Positions 48,342 through 55,830 of a stretch of DNA of 64,000 nt are shown in pieces. Source of the DNA: DAIDJD01 sp035485275 (lineage in GTDB: Bacteria; Oederibacteriota; JAJYGY01; DAIDJD01). How positions within the stretch are numbered: the stretch's first letter is position 1; each line of letters begins with the position of its first letter. The position numbers were made by a program, and so were the translations under genes. The notes under the pieces are model-generated. The model made no database searches. It worked only from the letters and a program-made list of their open reading frames with translations, and was not told the origin of the DNA. The stretch lies in NCBI GenBank assembly GCA_035485275.1, contig DATHOE010000002.1:1-64000 (forward strand), read 5' to 3'.

Positions 48342-50435
48342 ATGGAAACCATGACCCAAAAATCCGGCGCCTGGTACGCGGCCTCCCCCCTGGCCTATGC
48401 CCGACGCAAAACCCGCGTGGTGAAGGTCGGCGACCGTTTCATCGGCGGGGAGCACCCGATCCTGGTGCAGAGCATGTGCACCACCGACACCCTCGACACG
48501 GCCGCGACCGTGGCCCAGAGCCTGCGCATGGTGGCGGCCGGCTGCGAACTGGTGCGGATCACCGCCCAGACCCCCCGCCACGCGGCCAACCTGCAGGCCA
48601 TCCGCGAGGGCCTGTGGGCCGCGGGCTGCAGGACCCCCATCGTCGCCGACATCCATTTCATGCCCGAAGCCGCCATGGTGGCCGCGCTGCACGTGGAGAA
48701 GGTGCGCGTCAACCCGGGCAATTTCGCGGACACCAAGCGCTTCGCGATCAAGGAATACAGCGACGAACAGTACAACGACGAGATCAAGCGCATCGAGGAA
48801 CGCTTCAGCCCCCTGGTGCTGCGCTGCCGCCAGCTCGGCCGGGCCATGCGCATCGGCACCAACCACGGATCCCTGAGCGACCGGATCATGAACCGCTACG
48901 GCGACACGCCCCGGGGCATGGTCGAATCGGCCCTGGAGTTCCTGCGCATCGGCCGGTCCCTGGACTACCACGACATGGTCCTGTCCATGAAGTCCAGCAA
49001 CCCCAAGGTCATGGTGCAGGCCTACCGCCTGCTGGTGGAGGCCATGGACGCGGAAGGCATGGACTATCCCCTGCACCTGGGCGTCACCGAGGCCGGGGAC
49101 GGCGAGGACGGCAGGGTCAAGAGCATGGCCGGCATCGCCAGCCTCCTCGAGGACGGCCTGGGCGACACCGTGAGGGTGTCCCTGACCGAGGACCCGGAAT
49201 TCGAGATGCCGGTGGCCTACCGCATCGCCCGCCGCTATCCGGCCCAGCCCGCCCGCGACCGGAGCTTCGCCGAGGCCGGGGAGTCCGTCGAGGGCCTCGG
49301 CGCGGCCTGGGCCCAGGCGCATCCGACCGACCAGTTCCGTCGCCGCTTGAGCGCCCCCTGCGGGCTCGCCCCCAAGAGCAGCCTGGCCCTGGGCAGCGCC
49401 TCCCTGGTGCGGGTGTTCACGGTGCCGCCTCACGCGCCCGCCCAATGGCAGGCCAACCTGGACTGGCTGCGCGGCTACAAGCGCGGCCCCAACGAGCGCA
49501 TGATCCGGCCGGAGATCCTGCTGTTCTCCGTGACCGACGCGGAGGGGGTCGAGGGCGTCAACCGCCTGGTCCCCGAAGCCCTGGAATTGAAGGTCCCCTG
49601 CGTGGCCCGCTTCGACCTGGCCGACGCCGCGGAGCTTGGCTCCGGCTGCCGGGCCCAGACCATCGCGGTGCGCCTGCCCAGCGGGGCCCCGGGCCCCGGC
49701 GCGCGGGAACGCTTCGGCCGCGTCCTGGGCCAGCTGCGCTCCTCGGGCCAGGCCCTGCTGCTGGAACTGCCGCAGGCCTCCTGGCCCGATTTCCTGGCCG
49801 CCCTTGAACCCGCGCTGGCCGCGGTGGAGGAGTCCGGCCCGGCCGAGGTGGCGCTGTGCGTGCGCGGATGGGATCCCAGCGCCCTGATCCATCTGCACCG
49901 CGGCCTGTGCTCCTGGGCGGACGCGCGCGGCAAAATCTATCCCCTGCTTCTGGCCATGGATTCGGAGGAGAGCGCCGAGGAGCTGACCCTTTCGGCCTCC
50001 TCCCTCTTCGGCTCCCTCCTGCTCGACGGAGTGGGCGACGGCGTGCTGGTGGAGACCTCCGCCGAAGGCGCGGACACGGTGGGCCTGAGCTACACCGTCC
50101 TGCAGTCCTGCGGGGTGCGCATCACCAAGACCGACTTCGTGAGCTGCCCGAGCTGCGGCCGGACCCTCTTCGACCTGCAGGAGGTCACGGCCCGCATCAA
50201 AAAGAGGACGGGGCACCTGGTGGGCGTCAAGATCGCCATCATGGGCTGCATCGTCAACGGGCCCGGCGAGATGGCCGACGCTGACTTCGGCTACGTGGGC
50301 GGGGCGCCCGACATGATCAATTTGTATGTGGGCAAGGATTGCGTGGCCAGGGGCATCCCCATGGCCGAGGCCGACGGCCGCTTGGTGGAACTCATCAAAG
50401 CCAACGGAAAATGGACGGAACCGGAAGCGGCCTGA
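48342..50435 (+). CDS. ispG: 4-hydroxy-3-methylbut-2-en-1-yl diphosphate synthase (three-domain IspG)
   Basis: The enzyme reduces MEcPP to HMBPP in the MEP isoprenoid pathway. At 697 residues it is the long form with an extra domain inserted between the TIM barrel (about 1-290) and the [4Fe-4S] domain (about 590-697). The first two cluster cysteines are in SCPSCG (about 602, 605) and the third in MGCIVNGPGE (about 635). GGAG lies 4 bases before the ATG. The insert form is known from plants, Chlamydiae and Bacteroidetes. It is divergent from the pilin and convergent with the gene at 50443. Confidence 0.93.
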   Translation: METMTQKSGAWYAASPLAYARRKTRVVKVGDRFIGGEHPILVQSMCTTDTLDTAATVAQSLRMVAAGCELVRITAQTPRHAANLQAIREGLWAAGCRTPIVADIHFMPEAAMVAALHVEKVRVNPGNFADTKRFAIKEYSDEQYNDEIKRIEERFSPLVLRCRQLGRAMRIGTNHGSLSDRIMNRYGDTPRGMVESALEFLRIGRSLDYHDMVLSMKSSNPKVMVQAYRLLVEAMDAEGMDYPLHLGVTEAGDGEDGRVKSMAGIASLLEDGLGDTVRVSLTEDPEFEMPVAYRIARRYPAQPARDRSFAEAGESVEGLGAAWAQAHPTDQFRRRLSAPCGLAPKSSLALGSASLVRVFTVPPHAPAQWQANLDWLRGYKRGPNERMIRPEILLFSVTDAEGVEGVNRLVPEALELKVPCVARFDLADAAELGSGCRAQTIAVRLPSGAPGPGARERFGRVLGQLRSSGQALLLELPQASWPDFLAALEPALAAVEESGPAEVALCVRGWDPSALIHLHRGLCSWADARGKIYPLLLAMDSEESAEELTLSASSLFGSLLLDGVGDGVLVETSAEGADTVGLSYTVLQSCGVRITKTDFVSCPSCGRTLFDLQEVTARIKKRTGHLVGVKIAIMGCIVNGPGEMADADFGYVGGAPDMINLYVGKDCVARGIPMAEADGRLVELIKANGKWTEPEAA

Positions 50436-50442
50436 GGCCGCC

Positions 50443-52194
50443 TCAATAGCGGGCGATGCGCTGCTCCTGGCTCATGGCCTTCCGCCGCGGATCGATGGCC
50501 TCGGCCTTTTCGCGGAGGCGCTGCGCCAGGGCGGGGTTGGAGGGCTGGAGCTCCTTGGCCAGCACGTCGGGGGCCCATCCGCAGACCATGGGCTCCTTCA
50601 ACATCTGTTCGACGCCGTCCAGGTCCACCTTGCGCAGCAAGAGGCTTGAGAAGAGCCACTGCTCCCAGACCACGGTGCGGGCCCAGGGGTCCTGGTGGGC
50701 GGGATCCTTCGCCTGCAGCCACAGGGCGTCCAGCCGCTGCACCACGGAGGGCGACTGGGACACCAACGCCCAGCGCAGGCCCCTCAGGGAGGCGCTGACC
50801 GCGTCCAGGCGGGCGGCGTCCTTGGCCTGGGGCAGGAAGAGCAGCACCGGCTGGTAGTCGCCCAGGACCACGGCCCGGCCCGGGGCCAAGGCCTTCAGGC
50901 CCGGCTGGTAGTCCCAATAGATCAGGGCGACGGGCGTTTTCCCGTGCGCCTCGACCCCGGCCTGGTCCAGCAAAAAGCGGAAGGCGCCGTCGTCGTGCGA
51001 GCCCAGGCCGCTGATCACGTCCCAGCCGCCCGCCGGCTGGTGCTGGGCCAGCCACAGCGCGGACTGCTCGAGCTCCACGGACGAGGCGTAGGTCAGCTGC
51101 AGTTTCGCCGCGGACATGGAGTTCCAGGCCCGGATTTCGGACGAGGCGCCCCAGGCCAGCAGGGCCAGGCACAGGACCCGTCCCCAGCGGCTTTTCCACA
51201 GCAGCGAGGCGCCGGCGCCGGCGCAGGCCCCCAGGGCCAGCAGGGCCAGGCAGAGGCGGTGGGGCTCGAAATTGGTGTCCACCAGGCCCAGCGCCAGGCT
51301 TCCGCAGGCCAGGAGCCAGGCCAGCCAGGGGAAACGCCGGAAGGCCGGCCAGGCGCCGAGGACAAGCAGGGGCCAGATCCAGGGCGAGGGCCAGGGCTGG
51401 TTCGCGGCCGCTGAAATGGCCATGCGGTCGCCGCGCGACAGCAGCAGGCGCAGGTTGGTCCAGGCCTGGCTGATGAAGCCGGCGTCCGGGGACGACAGGG
51501 CGCCGCGCGCCTGGATATGCTTGAGGAGATCCGGGCTCAGCCCGAGGACGAGTGTCCCGGCCGCGACGAGGCCGAAGGCGGCCGCGGGCCTGAGCCCGGG
51601 CCTTTCCCTCCAGAGCCAGGCGGCGTAGGGCACGAGAAAAAGAAGGGCCCCGGCCCAGCCTTCATAGTCCAGCAGCATGAAGCCGACGGCCAGGCCCCAC
51701 AGGGCCGACTGCCAGGGGCGTCGCAGGCGCTCGCAGGCCACGACCCCCAGGAGGAAGGCGGCCGGCATCAGGCTGGCCGCCAGCAGGGAGGCGCCGCGGG
51801 CGAAGGTGGCGGTGCACACCAGGTCGGCCAGGGCCGCCCAGAGGGCCCCGCGCTCCCCGATCTTGTCGCGCAGCCAGAAATAGAGCAGGCAGGCTTCGGC
51901 CAGGACCGCGGCCAGCGCGGGCAGCCTCAGCAGGAACAGGTGGGGGCCGCCGGCCTGCACCAGCAGGACGCCGAGGCCGCGGTACAGGCTTCCCAGGCCG
52001 AAGCGCAGGATCAGGGGATGGCCTTCCCGCCAGGCCTGGATCTGGTCGAGGAAGGATTCCTCGTCATAGGCGGCGAAGCCCGGCCGGAAGATCGCGCCGC
52101 ACATGGGCAGACCGATCGCGTAAAATCCGAGCGCGACGAGCAGCAGGACTTCTTCGAGTCGGCTGGCTTTTTCACCGCTGTCGCCGGCTGGCAT
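50443..52194 (-). CDS. GT-C-like membrane protein (LDY[ED]G family), third paralogue
   Basis: From ATG 52194 (GGAG about 8-9 bases upstream) the protein is 583 residues. It has about 9-10 hydrophobic helices to residue 370, a first loop with FAAYDEESFLDQI, and GFMLLDYEGWAGAL matching the genes at 25008 and 26882. A soluble C-terminal region ends in charged helices (LAQRLREKAEAIDP). A longer in-frame start would run through the tRNA-Leu gene and is rejected. It probably acts on a lipid-linked sugar at the outer face of the inner membrane. Confidence 0.6.
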   Translation of the reverse strand: MPAGDSGEKASRLEEVLLLVALGFYAIGLPMCGAIFRPGFAAYDEESFLDQIQAWREGHPLILRFGLGSLYRGLGVLLVQAGGPHLFLLRLPALAAVLAEACLLYFWLRDKIGERGALWAALADLVCTATFARGASLLAASLMPAAFLLGVVACERLRRPWQSALWGLAVGFMLLDYEGWAGALLFLVPYAAWLWRERPGLRPAAAFGLVAAGTLVLGLSPDLLKHIQARGALSSPDAGFISQAWTNLRLLLSRGDRMAISAAANQPWPSPWIWPLLVLGAWPAFRRFPWLAWLLACGSLALGLVDTNFEPHRLCLALLALGACAGAGASLLWKSRWGRVLCLALLAWGASSEIRAWNSMSAAKLQLTYASSVELEQSALWLAQHQPAGGWDVISGLGSHDDGAFRFLLDQAGVEAHGKTPVALIYWDYQPGLKALAPGRAVVLGDYQPVLLFLPQAKDAARLDAVSASLRGLRWALVSQSPSVVQRLDALWLQAKDPAHQDPWARTVVWEQWLFSSLLLRKVDLDGVEQMLKEPMVCGWAPDVLAKELQPSNPALAQRLREKAEAIDPRRKAMSQEQRIARY

Positions 52195-52221
52195 GGACAA
52201 ACTCCGCAGGACCTTAAAGAA

Positions 52222-52249
52222 AAGGCCCCCGGTTATTACCGGGGGCCTT
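52222..52249 (-). terminator. Terminator of tRNA-Leu(CAG)
   Basis: GGCCCCCGGT (52224-52233) pairs perfectly with ACCGGGGGCC (52238-52247) around TATT, with flanking A/T pairs. On the minus strand a TTTTCTTT run follows. It lies 7 bases after the tRNA 3' end and before the downstream membrane-protein gene. Confidence 0.85.
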
Positions 52250-52255
52250 GAGTTT

Positions 52256-52339
52256 TGCGCGCGGAGGGACTTGAACCCCCACGACCTTGCGGCCACTAGA
52301 CCCTGAATCTAGCGCGTCTGCCAATTTCGCCACGCGCGC
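52256..52339 (-). tRNA. tRNA-Leu (CAG)
   Basis: A class II tRNA with acceptor GCGCGCG/CGCGCGC, long variable arm and anticodon loop TTCAGGG (CAG). The discriminator is A and the 3' CCA is not encoded (AAA follows), unlike the other three tRNAs in the window, so a CCA-adding enzyme is needed. Confidence 0.95.
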
Positions 52340-52349
52340 GCGGAGATGG

Positions 52350-52378
52350 ATCATGCCGAAGGCGGACACATTTGTCAA
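52350..52378 (-). promoter_or_regulatory. Promoter of tRNA-Leu(CAG)
   Basis: On the minus strand TTGACA (52373-52378), 17 bases, CATGAT (52350-52355), with a start near 52343, four bases before the mature tRNA. It overlaps the first nine codons of the divergent gene at 52353. Confidence 0.65.
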
Positions 52379-54089
52379 GGAAGCGGGGGGCCTAAATGGG
52401 CCTTCCGGCGCCCTCGAGCCGGCCGCGTCGCTCCTCCTCCTGGCGGGTCTGGGCCTGCTTTTGGCCAGCGGCATGGCCCAGCGGGCCTGGCTGGAGGGGG
52501 CTTTTTTCCGCCGCCCGCCGGAATACGGTGAATTGGCCGGCCTGGCGGGGGCTGTGGCCCTGGTTTGGCTGGCCTGGCGCAGCGGCCTGGCGCGCTGGTG
52601 GCTGCGGCCAGCCTTCGTGCTGGCGGGAAGCCTCTGCGCTTTCGGGGGCCTGGCGCTGGCGGTCATGCTGACCCAGCATGTCGGCCTCGTGAACGGCCGC
52701 TGGCATGTGTGGCTCGAGGACGACGCCATGGTGTCCATGCAGTACGCCCGCCACCTCGCCGCCGGACAGGGCCTGGTCTGGACGCCCGGGGAAAGGGTGG
52801 AGGGCTTCAGCGACCCGCTGTGGACCCTGGGGATGGCTGGGATGCTCGCCACCGGACTGCCGAGGGCCCTGGCAAGCGCGCCGGTCCTGCTGCTGAACCT
52901 TCTGCTGGGGCTGGCCTCATTGCCCGCGGTCCTGCGCCTGGCGCGGGCGCTGGGGGCGCCGCCCCTGGCCGCGGCCCTGGCCGCCGCCGGCTTCGGACTG
53001 TCCTACGAACTGGTGTGGGCCGCCGCCTCGGGCATGGAATCCGTGGCCATGGCCTGCCTGTGCGCCTGGGCCCTGGCGGGACTGGCCGAGGCCAGGGAGG
53101 AGGGCGGGGAAACGCCGTTCTGGGTCCTGGGCTGCGCCGCGGGCCTGGCCCTTCTCCGCTTCGACGGCCTGCTGCCTGCGGGGCTCATCCTGGCGCTGAG
53201 CTGGGGCCTTCCCAGCCGCAGGGGCCGCCTCTTCGACGCCCTGGTCCTGCTGGCGCCGCTGGCCTTGTGGCAGGCATTCCGGCTGGCCTACTATGGGGCC
53301 TGGGTCCCCAACACCGTGCTGATGAAGTCCGGGGACTGGCCGGGCCGCTGGCAGGCGGGCTGGTTCTATCTCCTGCGGCTGGATTGGGAGAGCCGCCTGG
53401 CCCTGCTGGCCGCCCTCTCGGCGCTGTGCCTGAGGCCCTTGCGGATCTGGGCGCTGTGCCTCCTGGCCGCCCTGGCCTACTCCCTATGCACCGGCGGGGA
53501 CTTTTATCCGGGGACCCGCTACCTGGCCTGGGCCTGGCCCCTGCTGTGGGCCCTGGCCGCGGCGGCCCTGGGCGCCTGGACCAGGCCCCGCGTCGCGGCC
53601 GCGGGCATGGCCCTGGCGGCCCTGTTTTCCTACCAGTCGCTGTGGGCCTTCCCGGACCTGATGCAGGGCGGCTGGGCCGACGCGCAACAGAGGGTGCAGA
53701 TCGCGGAGGGCCTGGACGCCCGGGTGGCGCCCGGGGAGCGCGTGGCCTCGGCCTGGGCCGGCTCCTTCTACTTCTTTTCCGGCGTCGCCGGGGTGGACCT
53801 GCTGGGCAAATGCGACCCGGTTGTGGCCCGGTCCGCGCCGGACCCCTCGCTCGGCCCCAGCGCGCACGACAAACTCGATCTGGCGCGATCCCTCGGCGAC
53901 CTTAAGCCAGCCTGGGTCCTGCTCCTGCCCCCGCAGGGGCCCGGGACGGCCGGATGGCTGCACACCTCCTACGACCGCCGCATCTGGGAGGACCCGCTGT
54001 TCCGGGCCCATTGCCGCGGGGAGGTCCTGGCCGTGGGCGGGCCCTGGGCGCTCTGCCGCTGCGATTGGACAGAGGCCCCCAAGCGCTGA
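52353..54089 (+). CDS. GT-C membrane glycosyltransferase (arabinofuranosyl/mannosyltransferase-like)
   Basis: The 578-residue multi-pass protein has the hallmark loop EDDAMVSMQYARHLAAGQGLVWTPGERVEGFSDPLW (quoted for DDA and GERVEG), typical of GT-C enzymes related to mycobacterial AftB and other polyprenyl-phosphate-sugar transferases. DD in the first loop is the expected catalytic pair. About ten TM helices and a short C-terminal soluble domain follow. ATG 52353 has GGAG 7 bases upstream; it starts only 14 bases from the divergent tRNA 5' end. Confidence 0.75.
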   Translation: MPKADTFVKEAGGLNGPSGALEPAASLLLLAGLGLLLASGMAQRAWLEGAFFRRPPEYGELAGLAGAVALVWLAWRSGLARWWLRPAFVLAGSLCAFGGLALAVMLTQHVGLVNGRWHVWLEDDAMVSMQYARHLAAGQGLVWTPGERVEGFSDPLWTLGMAGMLATGLPRALASAPVLLLNLLLGLASLPAVLRLARALGAPPLAAALAAAGFGLSYELVWAAASGMESVAMACLCAWALAGLAEAREEGGETPFWVLGCAAGLALLRFDGLLPAGLILALSWGLPSRRGRLFDALVLLAPLALWQAFRLAYYGAWVPNTVLMKSGDWPGRWQAGWFYLLRLDWESRLALLAALSALCLRPLRIWALCLLAALAYSLCTGGDFYPGTRYLAWAWPLLWALAAAALGAWTRPRVAAAGMALAALFSYQSLWAFPDLMQGGWADAQQRVQIAEGLDARVAPGERVASAWAGSFYFFSGVAGVDLLGKCDPVVARSAPDPSLGPSAHDKLDLARSLGDLKPAWVLLLPPQGPGTAGWLHTSYDRRIWEDPLFRAHCRGEVLAVGGPWALCRCDWTEAPKR

Positions 54090-54114
54090 ACGATTTTCCC
54101 CCTGAGAGGTTGAT

Positions 54115-55830
54115 TTGGACATCTCCGACCGCAATCTCGAACGCATGCTGGCGCACCACGCGCTGGTGGACCCGGCCCAACTGGCCGAGGCGAAGCTGGC
54201 CCAGGAAAAGCCGCGCGTCCGGCCCAGCCTGCAGAGCGTCCTGCTGAACATGGGCTACGTCAAAGAGGAGCTGCTCCTGCAGGCCCAGGCCAAGGACCTC
54301 GGCATCCCCTTCGTGGACGTGGAGCCCCTGGATCCCGAGCCCGCGGTGGTGATGCTCATCCCCGAGGAGATGGGCATGAGCAAGGGCGTCATGGCCCTGG
54401 AACACAGGGGCACCCAGCTCGTGTGCGCCATGCAGGACCCCAACGACGTGGTGACCCTGGACCTCATCCAGCGCAAGACCAAGCTGACGGTGGTGCCGCA
54501 GCTTGCCACCCGCGGCGGCATCATGAAGAAGCTGGCCGAGTACCACGACCACTACAAGGTCTCGGTGGTGGAGAACCTGCTCAAGACCGTGCGGGACCAG
54601 GGCAAGGAGCTGACCCAGCAGATCGGCCTCAACATCCAGAGCCTGGAGACCCTGACCGACCAGGCCCCCATCATCAAGGCGGTCAACCTCATCATCATCG
54701 GGGCCCTCCTCAAGAGGGCCTCGGACATACACCTGGTGCCCGAGAAGCAGTACCTGCGCGTGAAGTACCGCGTGGACGGCATGCTGCAGGAGGAGCAGGT
54801 CTTAGGGATGGGCGACGCGCCGGCCGTGGTCTCGCGCATCAAGATCATGGCCAAGCTGGACATCTCCGAGAAGCGCATGCCGCAGGACGGCGCCTTCCAG
54901 ATCGTCCTGGAGGGACGCGAGATCGACTTCCGCGTTGCCACCGCCCCGACCATCTTCGGCGAGAAGGTGGTGCTGCGGGTGCTCGACAAGAGCGGCATCA
55001 TGCTGGGCCTGGACCACCTGGGCTTCAGCGACAACCAGCTGCGCGACATCAAGCGACAGATCCACCGGCCGCACGGCATCATCCTCATCGTCGGCCCGAC
55101 CGGCAGCGGCAAGACCACCACCCTCTACGCCGCCCTCAACATCATCAACAACGGCGACAAGAACATCACCACGGTCGAGGATCCCGTGGAATACAAGATC
55201 GAGGGCCTCACCCAGATCCAGACCCATTCCGAGATCGGGCTCACCTTCGCGGCGGCCCTGCGCAGCATCCTGCGCCAGGATCCGGACGTCGTGCTCATCG
55301 GCGAAATCCGCGACCTGGAGACCACCGAGATCGCCATCCGCGCCGCCCTCACCGGGCACCTGGTCTTCGCCACCCTGCACACCAACGACGCCTCCTCGGC
55401 CGTGTCCCGCCTGGTCGAGATGGGCGCCGAGCCCTACCTCGTGGCCAGCGCCCTGCGCTGCGCGATCTCCCAGCGCCTGGTGCGCAACATCTGCACCCGC
55501 TGCCGCGAACCGCACGAGCTGCCCCCCGAACTGGTGGACAAGCTGACGACGGCGGACGGGCCCCCGCCCCCGGGGACCCAGTTGTGGCGCGGCAAGGGCT
55601 GCAACTACTGCTTCGGCACGGGATACCGCGGCCGCTCCGTGGTCAGCGAGATGCTGGTGGTGGACGAGGCCATCCGGGCCAAGATCGGCACGAAGAGCAG
55701 CAGCGCCGAGATCCAGGCGACGGCGGTGGAGGCCGGCATGCGCCCCATGTACCTCGACGGCGTGGACAAGGTCCTGCGCGGGATCACCACCCTGGAGGAG
55801 ATTTTGGAAGTGGCCGAGGACGTGCAATAG
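54115..55830 (+). CDS. pilB: Type IV pilus assembly ATPase
   Basis: The 571-residue extension ATPase powers pilus assembly. An N-terminal MshEN-like domain (about residues 30-150) precedes the secretion ATPase core with Walker A GPTGSGKTTTLYAAL, the Asp box, Walker B VLIGEIRDLETTEIA and the His box LHTNDASSA. A zinc-binding set of cysteines (CTRCRE and CNYCFGTGYRG) is present. TTG start 54115. No pilC, pilM-Q or pilD is seen nearby; the pilin at 47687 is the likely client. Confidence 0.92.
   Translation: MDISDRNLERMLAHHALVDPAQLAEAKLAQEKPRVRPSLQSVLLNMGYVKEELLLQAQAKDLGIPFVDVEPLDPEPAVVMLIPEEMGMSKGVMALEHRGTQLVCAMQDPNDVVTLDLIQRKTKLTVVPQLATRGGIMKKLAEYHDHYKVSVVENLLKTVRDQGKELTQQIGLNIQSLETLTDQAPIIKAVNLIIIGALLKRASDIHLVPEKQYLRVKYRVDGMLQEEQVLGMGDAPAVVSRIKIMAKLDISEKRMPQDGAFQIVLEGREIDFRVATAPTIFGEKVVLRVLDKSGIMLGLDHLGFSDNQLRDIKRQIHRPHGIILIVGPTGSGKTTTLYAALNIINNGDKNITTVEDPVEYKIEGLTQIQTHSEIGLTFAAALRSILRQDPDVVLIGEIRDLETTEIAIRAALTGHLVFATLHTNDASSAVSRLVEMGAEPYLVASALRCAISQRLVRNICTRCREPHELPPELVDKLTTADGPPPPGTQLWRGKGCNYCFGTGYRGRSVVSEMLVVDEAIRAKIGTKSSSAEIQATAVEAGMRPMYLDGVDKVLRGITTLEEILEVAEDVQ

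Noticed and set aside
52195..52296. Longer N terminus for the minus-strand membrane protein
   Set aside because: The extension would run through the tRNA terminator and into the tRNA-Leu gene. ATG 52194 has its own ribosome site.
52287..52352. Upstream start for the + strand GT-C gene
   Set aside because: It would read through tRNA-Leu on the opposite strand; the first ATG beyond it, 52353, has a good ribosome site.
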